Assembly: GCA_964597315.1 (NCBI GenBank)
Contig: CAZQXD010000118.1
Span: 1 to 5,703, forward strand
Length of the DNA: 5,703 nt
Reading direction: 5' to 3'
Source of the DNA: CAZQXD01 sp964597315
Lineage (GTDB): Bacteria > Pseudomonadota > Gammaproteobacteria > Competibacterales > Competibacteraceae
Shown: piece after piece, positions 1-5,703 of the stretch
Layout: each line of letters starts with the position of its first letter
Numbering within the stretch: position 1 is the first letter of the stretch
Made by a program: the position numbers and the translations under genes
Notes under the pieces: model-generated
What the model saw: the letters and a program-made list of their open reading frames with translations, nothing else
Told to the model about the DNA's origin: nothing
Database searches by the model: none

Positions 1-2
1 CG

Positions 3-245
3 GCTCCGTGGGCAACGACCGCAACTGTCGCCGGTAAGCCCGCTGACAAAGACCTTGCTACTGGCCCCCTGAGCGCCTCTGCCCAGGGGGCTTTAGTGCG
101 GGCATATCGGGTGGCCGATGCCACCGCCATCGCCCCTTTCGGTTATCTGATTTTCACCGAGGTCCCCAGCGGTTGGACCCTGGCGGGCGCCGCCATCATC
201 GGTTTTTCGCCGACAGACCCCGTCCTTCAGGGCGGGGAGGGATAG
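3..245 (+). pseudogene. Decayed remnant of an EamA/DMT-family membrane transporter (C-terminal part)
   Basis: An open frame enters from the left edge and stops at a TAG at 243-245. Its middle part reads LVRAYRVADATAIAPF and then directly GYLIFTEVPSGWTLAGAAII. These are the two conserved blocks of the last helices of EamA-type drug/metabolite exporters. In intact members the blocks are separated by roughly ten more residues (a DY.R...A..-like segment that completes a transmembrane helix), so the copy seems to carry an in-frame internal deletion at about 140. The sequence before about position 60 is also not transporter-like. After GAAIIG (about 203) the normal C-terminal helix is missing and the frame runs into a GC-rich hairpin until the stop. 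I infer a non-functional fragment. The family match is from memory of the motif; the alternative is a chance frame, which the long motif match makes less likely. Confidence 0.55.
212..245 (+). mobile_element. IS200/IS605-like terminal hairpin, solo remnant
   Basis: Positions 218-225 (CCCCGTCC) pair with 230-237 (GGGCGGGG) across a TTCA tetraloop, giving an 8-bp stem with one T-G pair, followed by AGGGATA. This sequence closely resembles the subterminal hairpin found at IS200/IS605-family transposon ends, which is also the 3' scaffold of TnpB-associated guide RNAs. No TnpA or TnpB coding sequence flanks it, so at most one transposon end is left. It sits where the transporter remnant loses its normal C-terminus, consistent with insertion there. 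A simple GC-rich hairpin of other origin remains possible. Confidence 0.42.
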
Positions 246-326
246 GCGCGGCTGGCAAGGCAAGCCCCGATCCCGGCGTTCTTCTTCGGTGGGGCCTATC
301 TTCAATAGTCGGGCAACGCCTTGCCA
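241..326. repeat. Cluster of interleaved inverted repeats after the hairpin
   Basis: Two perfect inverted repeats are visible. GATAGGC at 241-247 is repeated inverted as GCCTATC at 294-300, and TGGCAAGGC at 253-261 is repeated inverted as GCCTTGCCA at 318-326. Their arms interleave, so they could not form simple nested stems together. The stretch has no credible gene. It could be mobile-element end debris or short palindromic filler. No function can be assigned from sequence alone. Confidence 0.3.
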
Positions 327-439
327 AGATTGTCTTTCAGGTACTGCTGTTTTAGGTCCACTTTAAGTTGAGCTACCGGGACGTGGCGGAGATGTTTCTT
401 CGCGGGCCGAGGTCGTGGAACAGCCTTCGATCAGCCTGA
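320..439 (+). pseudogene. Short transposase fragment (DDE type, IS6-like signature), degenerate
   Basis: In the frame of positions 362-406 the translation reads FKLSYRDVAEMFLRG. This resembles the conserved N-terminal 'LSYRDVAEMF..RG' element of IS6-like DDE transposases, which precedes the DNA-binding helix-turn-helix. Upstream in the same frame a TAG (353-355) interrupts it, and downstream the family sequence is lost before a TGA at 437-439. Nothing of the catalytic DDE core is present. I infer a relic of an insertion sequence upstream of dgoK. The match is short, so a coincidental similarity cannot be excluded. Confidence 0.42.
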
Positions 440-516
440 CCGGCGCGGGAGAAGTTATCATGGGCAATGGGTGGTAGGCCGATGGCCTTCGGGAAATGAT
501 CTATAGACAACCTAAG

Positions 517-538
517 GCTCGGTTTTTGAACACCGAGC
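517..538. promoter_or_regulatory. 7-bp inverted repeat just before dgoK, possible operator
   Basis: GCTCGGT (517-523) is mirrored by ACCGAGC (532-538) with an 8-base spacer, ending 22 bases before the dgoK start. No T-run follows, which argues against an intrinsic terminator. The position between a possible -10 (502-507) and the start codon fits an operator for a repressor or an RNA hairpin in the leader. No regulator gene is in view to pair it with. Confidence 0.33.
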
Positions 539-548
539 GGACCTGGGG

Positions 549-555
549 CGGAGGG
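549..555 (+). promoter_or_regulatory. Ribosome binding site of dgoK
   Basis: CGGAGGG lies five bases before the ATG at 561 and matches the anti-Shine-Dalgarno sequence well. It supports 561 as the start, in agreement with the conserved N-terminal sugar-kinase motif beginning ten residues in. Confidence 0.6.
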
Positions 556-560
556 CGGCG

Positions 561-1508
561 ATGGGCGGTAACGAGGCGTTGATCGGCATCGACTGGGGGA
601 CGTCCTCGTTCCGGGCCTATCTGCTCGGAGCCGACGGGGCGATCCACGACCGGATCACCGCCCTACTGGGGGTACTCAAGATCGCCGACAAAGATTTCGA
701 ACGAGTTTTCGAGGAGACCGTCGGGACCTGGCTTCGCCGGGCGGGGGCGATTCCGACCCTGCTGACCGGAACGATTGGCAGTCGCCAGGGCTGGCTGGAA
801 GTCCCTTACCTGCCTTGCCCCGCCGACGTTCAGGGCTTGGCGGACGGTTTGCGGGAGCTACGCACCCGGTCGGGGTATACGGTTCACTTCGTCCCGGGCG
901 TAAGCTGCATCGACGAGGACGGGGTTTTGGATGTCATGCGCGGCGAGGAAACCGAAGTCTTCGGGGCACTCGGCGCAAGGGACGCCATCCGGCAAGTATT
1001 CGTGCTGCCGGGCACCCACAGCAAATGGGTGTTGGTCGAGGATGGACGGATCGTACGGTTGGCCACCTTCATGACCGGCGAGGTCTTCGCCGTACTTTGC
1101 GAACACAGCATCCTGGGGCGGCTGATGGAGGGCGAGTCCGACGACCCAGGCGCTTTCGAACGGGGTCTGAGCTACGGCGCCGAAACCGGCTTGCGGTATG
1201 GCGGGCTGCTCAAACGTCTGTTCAGCGCCCGAACCCTGGGGCTGTCCGGCGAGTTGCCAGCGGGCGGTTTGCGGTCTTATCTTTCGGGCCTGCTGATCGC
1301 CACCGAGATCCGCGAGGCCAGGAGTTGCCTGGAACAATGGAGCCACGACCACCTGAGCAGCGTGGCCATCATCGGCGGCCCCGCATTGTCCTCGCGGTAT
1401 GAGCGGGCGCTGTGGCGGGCGGGAATCGATGGCCGAATACATACCACAGACGCGGCGGCGCGGGGTCTGAGCCACATCGCCCGAGCGGCCGGTCTCATCG
1501 GAGGATAG
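561..1508 (+). CDS. dgoK: 2-dehydro-3-deoxygalactonokinase (DgoK)
   Basis: This cytosolic kinase phosphorylates 2-dehydro-3-deoxy-D-galactonate with ATP to the 6-phosphate, the substrate of the aldolase encoded next. The 315-residue product has the usual family length. Visible signatures are the N-terminal phosphate-1 motif GIDWGTSSFRAY (residues 9-20), TGTIGSRQGW (69-78), RGEETE (128-133 region), PGTHSKWV (150-157), the FMTGE segment (170-174) and a late IIGGPALSSRY block (270-280) typical of the ASKHA-fold DgoK family. The start at 561 is supported by CGGAGGG five bases upstream. Position 71 is Thr where I recall Met being common in the GM.GSRQGW motif; this is probably neutral. The stop overlaps the Shine-Dalgarno of the next gene and only two bases separate the two genes, so they are surely co-transcribed and probably translationally coupled. 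Confidence 0.93.
   Translation: MGGNEALIGIDWGTSSFRAYLLGADGAIHDRITALLGVLKIADKDFERVFEETVGTWLRRAGAIPTLLTGTIGSRQGWLEVPYLPCPADVQGLADGLRELRTRSGYTVHFVPGVSCIDEDGVLDVMRGEETEVFGALGARDAIRQVFVLPGTHSKWVLVEDGRIVRLATFMTGEVFAVLCEHSILGRLMEGESDDPGAFERGLSYGAETGLRYGGLLKRLFSARTLGLSGELPAGGLRSYLSGLLIATEIREARSCLEQWSHDHLSSVAIIGGPALSSRYERALWRAGIDGRIHTTDAAARGLSHIARAAGLIGG
1500..1505 (+). promoter_or_regulatory. Ribosome binding site of dgoA, inside the end of dgoK
   Basis: GGAGGA encodes the last two glycines of DgoK and lies five bases before the ATG at 1511. It decides this start: an upstream in-frame ATG at 1412 would give a 33-residue extension lying entirely over dgoK and unlike any aldolase. Confidence 0.65.
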
Positions 1509-1510
1509 CC

Positions 1511-2194
1511 ATGTCGGTTGAATTGCGAACGCATCTAGCGCCCATGCCCTTGGTGGCGATTCTACGGGGGGTCGTGCCGGAACAGGTCCGGGATGTGGCG
1601 GCGGTGCTGGTCGATAGCGGCTTTCTTGCCATCGAGGTGCCCCTGAACTCGCCGCGACCTTTCGACAGCATCGCGGCCCTGGCGACGGCTTTTGGCGACC
1701 GGATACTTATCGGCGCCGGCACCGTGATCAGCCCCGCTGATGTGGCGTGTGTGGCGGATGCCGGCGGCCGACTCATCGTGATGCCTCACGGCGATGCGAA
1801 TGTGATCGTCGCGGCCAAACGGCTGGGGCTTTTCTGCCTACCCGGCGCGGCCACGCCGACCGAGGGCTTCGCGGCCCTGGCCGCCGGTGCCGATGCCCTC
1901 AAGCTGTTTCCCGCCGAAGCCCTGCCGCCGCCGGTGATCAGGGCCTGGCGAGCGGTATTGCCAAAGGACACGGGGCTTTACTGCGTCGGCGGTATCACGC
2001 CAGAGAACCTGGCGGCGTATGCCGGGGCCGGCGCCAACGGTTTCGGTCTCGGCTCGGCTCTGTTCAAACCGGAGCTGTCATTAACCACCCTGGGCGAGAA
2101 CGCCCGCCGCTTCGTCGCCGCTTACGAAATCGGGTCGCGGCGCCACAGTGAAGCGGAACCGATCAGCTCGGAAAAGCCTCGCGCAGAGCGCTGA
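1511..2194 (+). CDS. dgoA: 2-dehydro-3-deoxy-6-phosphogalactonate aldolase (DgoA)
   Basis: This class I aldolase of the KDPG/KDPGal family cleaves 2-dehydro-3-deoxy-6-phosphogalactonate to pyruvate and glyceraldehyde 3-phosphate. From the start at 1511 the protein has 227 residues. It shows AILRG (residues 16-20), IEVPLNSP (41-48, with the catalytic Glu42), IGAGTV (67-72), LPGAATPTE (110-118), the Schiff-base lysine Lys131 in ALKLFPAE (129-136) and VGGITPENL (159-167). The PLNSP segment is typical of the galactonate enzyme rather than the gluconate enzyme Eda (which has TLRT-like residues), and the adjacent dgoK agrees. The family usually ends near residue 206 (after FVAAY). The last 20 or so residues (EIGSRRHSEAEP...) are a polar tail that overlaps the convergent otnC by 32 bp, and look like read-through into non-homologous sequence. 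The catalytic residues are all present, so the enzyme is probably active. Confidence 0.92.
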   Translation: MSVELRTHLAPMPLVAILRGVVPEQVRDVAAVLVDSGFLAIEVPLNSPRPFDSIAALATAFGDRILIGAGTVISPADVACVADAGGRLIVMPHGDANVIVAAKRLGLFCLPGAATPTEGFAALAAGADALKLFPAEALPPPVIRAWRAVLPKDTGLYCVGGITPENLAAYAGAGANGFGLGSALFKPELSLTTLGENARRFVAAYEIGSRRHSEAEPISSEKPRAER

Positions 2195-2795
2195 CCTGAG
2201 TATCGGTCAAAAACCGCGTCCCGTGTCCCTGTATCAGCAGGAACAGCTTCGCCGTTTCCTCCAGTTCCTCGGCGTTGTAGACGGCGGCGTCCAGGCTGTT
2301 GCCGGCCACCACCGGGCCGTGATTGGCGAGCAGCAGGGCGTGGTGGGTGCGGGCGGCGATACGCACCGCCTCGGCCAAGGCTCTGTCACCGGGGCGATAA
2401 TAGGGAATGAGTACCAGTTCGCCCACGCGCATCACATAATAGGCGGTGATCGGCGGCAGCACGTTCTTGGGATCCACCTCGGCCAGGCAGGAGACGGCCA
2501 CCGAGTGGGTCGAATGCAGATGCACGATGGCCTTGGCGCTTGGCCGCTCCTGGTACATGGCCAGATGCAGAAACGCCTCCTTGGAGGGCGGGTCGCCGCT
2601 CAGCACCTCGCCCTCCCAAGACAGCTTGGAGATGCGCTCGGGGTCCAATCGCCCTAGACAGGAGTTGGTCGGGGATACCAGTAAACCGTCGTCGAGCCGG
2701 ACGCTGATGTTGCCGGAGCTACCCGGCGTGATCCCGCGCGCGAACAGGGACTCGCCATGTAAGGCGATGCGGTCCCGCAGTTGGGTTTCGTTCAT
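2163..2795 (-). CDS. otnC: 3-oxo-tetronate 4-phosphate decarboxylase (OtnC), class II aldolase/adducin family
   Basis: This is the last step of the tetronate route: decarboxylation of 3-oxo-tetronate 4-phosphate to dihydroxyacetone phosphate and CO2, using a bound divalent metal. The 210-residue length is usual. Visible are the phosphate-binding GSSGNIS (residues 25-31), SPTNS (41-45), SKEAFLH (71-77, with Glu73 as the likely acid/base), the metal-binding HLHS (His92, His94) and the third metal ligand in ANHGP (His159). It was chosen over fuculose- or ribulose-phosphate aldolases because it directly follows otnK. The start codon overlaps the otnK stop by four bases (ATGA), so translation is likely coupled. 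A weak Shine-Dalgarno, CAAGGTG, lies at 2801-2807 on the reverse strand. The 3' end overlaps dgoA in convergent orientation. Confidence 0.9.
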   Translation of the reverse strand: MNETQLRDRIALHGESLFARGITPGSSGNISVRLDDGLLVSPTNSCLGRLDPERISKLSWEGEVLSGDPPSKEAFLHLAMYQERPSAKAIVHLHSTHSVAVSCLAEVDPKNVLPPITAYYVMRVGELVLIPYYRPGDRALAEAVRIAARTHHALLLANHGPVVAGNSLDAAVYNAEELEETAKLFLLIQGHGTRFLTDTQVSALREAFPS

Positions 2796-4063
2796 GGCAG
2801 CACCTTGAAAGCCTTGGTGAAAAAGTCCCGACTGCCAAAGTTACCGGATTTGAGGGCCAGATGGATCGGCGTTTCGCTCAGGCTCAGGGTCCAGGGCACA
2901 CCCGGGTCGATCTGCGCCCCGATTTGCAACCCCGGAACGCTCAGACCATTGACCACGGCGCCCGAGGTCTCGCCGCCGGCCACCACCAGCCGCCGCACCC
3001 CGGCCTCGACCAGGCCGCGGGCGATGGCGGCCATGGCCTGCTCGACCAACTCGCCACCCTGGGCGCGGCCCAGTTTTTCCTGGATGCGAACAACCACGTC
3101 GGGTGGCGCGCTGGCATAGATCAGCACCGGGGCGTCACCCAGTTTGGGCTTGGCCCAGTCCAGCGCTTCGGCGACCACATCGACGCCCTCGGCCAGACGT
3201 AGCGGGTCGATGGCAAAGGCGGGATGGCCCTTAGCCTTCAGGTCCTCGATCTGACCCAGAGTGGCCACCGAGCAGCTTCCCGACAGTACGGCGGCCAGGC
3301 CGGCGCCCGGGGGCAGCGCGGCGGCTTCGCTGCCCTCGTCGAGCAGGCCCCGGGCTCGAAAACTGGCCGGCAGCCCCATGGCCACGCCGGAGCCGCCGGT
3401 GATCAGCTTGAGCCCGTCGCAGGCGGCGCCGATGGCCATCAGATGGCGGTCGCCGAGGGCATCGACGATGGCGTACCGGATACCTTCCTTGCGCAGGGCC
3501 GCGAAGCGCTCGCGGATAGCCTCGGCGCCCTGCTCCACCGTTTCGAAAGGGACCAGACCCACCTTGCCCTCGGTCTGGCGTCCCAGCACCCGCACCAGGC
3601 TGGGGTCGGTCATGGGCGTCAGGGGATGATGACGCATGCCGGACTCCGACAACAACACGTCGCCCACGAACAGGTGGCCCTTATAGACGGTGCGGGCGTT
3701 GGTGGGAAAGGCCGGGCAGGCGATGCTGAAATCATCCCCCAAGCGCTCCAGCAGGGCGTCGGCCACCGGTCCGATGTTGCCCTCGTCGGTGGAATCGAAG
3801 GTGGAGCAATATTTGAAGAAAAACTGCCGGGTGCCGGCCGCGCGCAGCCATTCCAGCGCCGCGCGGGACTGGGCGATGGCCTCGGCGGGCGGATTGGTGC
3901 GGGATTTCAGAGCAATGACCACGGCGTCGGCATCGGGCACCTGCAAATCCGATCCGGGGACACCGATCAGTTGGACGGTGCGCATGCCCTGGGCCACCAG
4001 GGTATTGGCGAGATCGGTGCCGCCGGTGAAATCGTCGGCGATACAACCAAGCAGTGGGGTCAT
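2792..4063 (-). CDS. otnK: 3-oxo-tetronate kinase (OtnK), four-carbon acid sugar kinase (DUF1537) family
   Basis: This ATP-dependent cytosolic kinase converts 3-oxo-tetronate to its 4-phosphate for OtnC. The 423-residue product has the family's two-domain layout. The N-terminal sugar-acid-binding domain carries IADDFTGGTDLAN (residues 8-20), KYCSTFDST (84-92) and CPAFPTNARTVYKGHLFV (116-133). The C-terminal nucleotide-binding domain carries SGSCSVATLGQ (261-271), VAGGETSGAVV (361-371) and KSGNFG (405-410). The start at 4063 has a strong Shine-Dalgarno (GGGAGGA, 4072-4078 on the reverse strand) eight bases away. It lies between otnI and otnC, the usual otn order, which supports OtnK over the sister kinases DtnK or LtnK. 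No truncation or missing motif is seen. Confidence 0.93.
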   Translation of the reverse strand: MTPLLGCIADDFTGGTDLANTLVAQGMRTVQLIGVPGSDLQVPDADAVVIALKSRTNPPAEAIAQSRAALEWLRAAGTRQFFFKYCSTFDSTDEGNIGPVADALLERLGDDFSIACPAFPTNARTVYKGHLFVGDVLLSESGMRHHPLTPMTDPSLVRVLGRQTEGKVGLVPFETVEQGAEAIRERFAALRKEGIRYAIVDALGDRHLMAIGAACDGLKLITGGSGVAMGLPASFRARGLLDEGSEAAALPPGAGLAAVLSGSCSVATLGQIEDLKAKGHPAFAIDPLRLAEGVDVVAEALDWAKPKLGDAPVLIYASAPPDVVVRIQEKLGRAQGGELVEQAMAAIARGLVEAGVRRLVVAGGETSGAVVNGLSVPGLQIGAQIDPGVPWTLSLSETPIHLALKSGNFGSRDFFTKAFKVLP

Positions 4064-4071
4064 GGCGAGAG

Positions 4072-4078
4072 TCCTCCC
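4072..4078 (-). promoter_or_regulatory. Ribosome binding site of otnK
   Basis: On the reverse strand GGGAGGA stands eight bases before the ATG at 4061-4063. It is the strongest such site in the reverse-strand operon and fits otnK being the only member with an intergenic gap (33 bp) rather than an overlap with its upstream neighbour. Confidence 0.6.
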
Positions 4079-4096
4079 GGATCAGGTGCCGATACC

Positions 4097-4859
<763 letters not shown>

Positions 4860-4867
<8 letters not shown>

Positions 4868-5703
4868 CGGACTTGCCCTTGGCTGCGGCCGCCACGTCGA
4901 TCCCGGCCAGTTTTTCATAGACCTTGACCACCGCCGCGTCGTCCTCGCGGCCCAGCCCCGCGCTGGCGGCCATCAGAAACATCTGTAGCGCCGTGGAGGC
5001 GATGGGCAGGGGGAATTTCATACTTTTGCCGGACTCCAGCACGATGCCCAGATCCTTGACGAAGATGTCCACGGCGCTGAGCGGCGTGTAATCGCCCTCC
5101 AGCATGTGCGGCACCCGGTTGCTGAACATCCAGGAGTTACCGGCGCTGTTGGATATCACCTCGAACAGAACCCGCGGGTCGGCCCCGGCGCGGGTGCCCA
5201 GCGCCATGGCCTCGGCGGCGCTGGCGATATGCACTCCCGCCAACAACTGGTTGACCATTTTCACCGACGAGCCGGCGCCGGCCGCCTCGCCCAGCCGGTA
5301 GACCTTCTTGGAGACGGCCGCCAAAGCAGCCTCGGTGGCGGCGAAGGCATCTGGTGAGCCGGAAGCCATGATGGTCAGAGCGCCACCCTCGGCGCCCACC
5401 GCGCCGCCGCTAACCGGGGCATCCAGCAGCCGATGGCCGGTGGTTTCGAGCCGGGCTTCCAGATCCCGCACATACTGGGGCGCCACGGTGCTGCACAGGA
5501 CCACGGTGGCCCCAGTCGACAGCTTCGCCACCGCGCCGTTGTCGCCAAACAGGACGCTGTCCGCCTGATCGGAGTTGGCAGGGCCTCTCGCGGACCGGAT
5601 CAGGTCGACCGCCCGCACCGCAATGGCACGCTGCGAGTAGCGGAAAGGGTGACGATCCTCGTACGGGTCGACGTAGTCGAAGTCGTAGCGGCTGGCGCCG
5701 ATG
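4860..5703 (-). CDS. ltnD: L-threonate dehydrogenase-like protein (LtnD), missing its NAD-binding N-terminus and fused in frame to foreign sequence
   Basis: The intact family member oxidises threonate at C2 with NAD+ to 2-oxo-tetronate. Counting from a GTG at 5616-5618 (used here for residue numbers only), family-like sequence starts at about residue 15-20 (SDQADSVLFGDNG) and runs to the end. It includes DAPVSGG (67-73), MASGSP (84-89), the catalytic lysine motif GSSVKMVNQLLAG (116-128, Lys120 and Asn123), NSWMF (161-165) and DYTPLSAVDIFVKDLG (176-191). The first 70 or so residues of a normal LtnD, including the GLGSMG dinucleotide-binding loop, are absent. Instead the open frame continues to the window edge with unrelated coding-like sequence. 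I infer that the protein cannot bind NAD normally and is probably a pseudogene or chimera. GarR-type tartronate semialdehyde reductase is the alternative family; the otn context favours LtnD. Its end overlaps otnI by eight bases. Confidence 0.8.
5574..5703 (-). other. Unidentified coding-like segment joined in frame to truncated ltnD
   Basis: From the right edge the reverse-strand frame begins IGASRYDFDYVDPYEDRHPF and continues without a stop into ltnD. Third codon positions are almost all G or C, and the composition is rich in Tyr, Asp and Arg, as expected of a genuine protein in this genome. It does not resemble the Rossmann start of any hydroxyacid dehydrogenase, and I do not recognise the family. 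The boundary with LtnD-like sequence lies at about 5571-5585. It is probably the 3' part of another gene placed here by deletion or recombination, with its own stop lost. Confidence 0.5.

Larger units (their letters stand above)
440..560 (+). other. Leader region upstream of dgoK
   Basis: No credible gene is present between the transposase relic and dgoK. The stretch holds a weak -10-like TATAGA at 502-507 without a convincing -35 partner, the 517-538 inverted repeat and the dgoK ribosome binding site. Transcription of dgoK-dgoA must start here or come from outside the window, because the sequence to the left is non-coding debris. Confidence 0.4.

Noticed and set aside
64..91. GCCCCCT (64-70) / AGGGGGC (85-91) inverted repeat as a transcription terminator
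   Set aside because: It lies inside the transporter-like frame, the loop is 14 bases and only three T follow, so it is more likely incidental.
93..305. A 70-codon reverse-strand frame across the hairpin
   Set aside because: No recognisable motif, no good ribosome site, and it covers the transporter relic and repeat-rich debris.
403..477. Frame reading VVEQPSISLTGAGEVIMGNG up to a TAG
   Set aside because: It looks protein-like but is too short, has no start or partner, and matches no family I can name; at best another gene scrap.
858..1475. A 205-codon reverse-strand frame opposite dgoK
   Set aside because: Low-complexity Pro/Gln/Ala-rich translation typical of a GC-rich antisense shadow; dgoK is clearly real.
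1412..1510. Upstream ATG start for dgoA
   Set aside because: It would overlap dgoK by nearly 100 bases with non-family residues; the ATG at 1511 has GGAGGA and the family N-terminus.
2148..2657. A 169-codon + strand frame opposite otnC
   Set aside because: No family resemblance; otnC on the other strand has all its catalytic motifs.
4868..4918. Upstream start for otnI
   Set aside because: The added 17 residues come from the ltnD coding end and are absent from the family, whose N-terminus MPKFAANLS begins at 4867.

Overview
The window is a GC-rich proteobacterial chromosome segment. The GC-ending codons and family signatures suggest an alphaproteobacterium, perhaps Rhodospirillales-like, but that placement is an inference. 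It carries two short sugar-acid catabolic gene blocks that converge tail to tail, with a decayed, transposon-scarred stretch at the left edge and a rearranged gene at the right edge.

Positions 1-560 hold no intact gene. From the left there is a shrunken remnant of an EamA/DMT-family transporter (3-245) that runs into a GC-rich 8-bp hairpin resembling an IS200/IS605 terminus (218-237). This is followed by a cluster of inverted repeats (241-326), a short piece resembling a DDE transposase (about 320-439), and a leader with a 7-bp inverted repeat just before the first gene.

On the + strand, dgoK (561-1508) and dgoA (1511-2194) form a tight two-gene unit. They encode 2-dehydro-3-deoxygalactonokinase and 2-dehydro-3-deoxy-6-phosphogalactonate aldolase, the last two steps of the De Ley-Doudoroff galactonate route, which give pyruvate and glyceraldehyde 3-phosphate.

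On the - strand, reading right to left, lie ltnD, otnI, otnK and otnC. This is the threonate/tetronate route: oxidation to 2-oxo-tetronate, isomerisation to 3-oxo-tetronate, phosphorylation, then decarboxylation to dihydroxyacetone phosphate. ltnD/otnI overlap by 8 bp, otnK/otnC overlap by 4 bp, and otnI and otnK are 33 bp apart, so this reads as one operon. The 3' ends of dgoA and otnC overlap by 32 bp with no terminator between them.

Both blocks feed lower glycolysis. No transporter, regulator, galactonate dehydratase or galactose dehydrogenase is intact in the window. The most notable anomaly is ltnD: its N-terminal Rossmann NAD-binding segment is absent, and in its place the same open frame continues to the window edge with coding-like sequence that does not look like LtnD. 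The first step of the tetronate route is therefore probably broken here, or the window spans a recombination or assembly junction. I see no convincing novel defence, CRISPR or RNA system.
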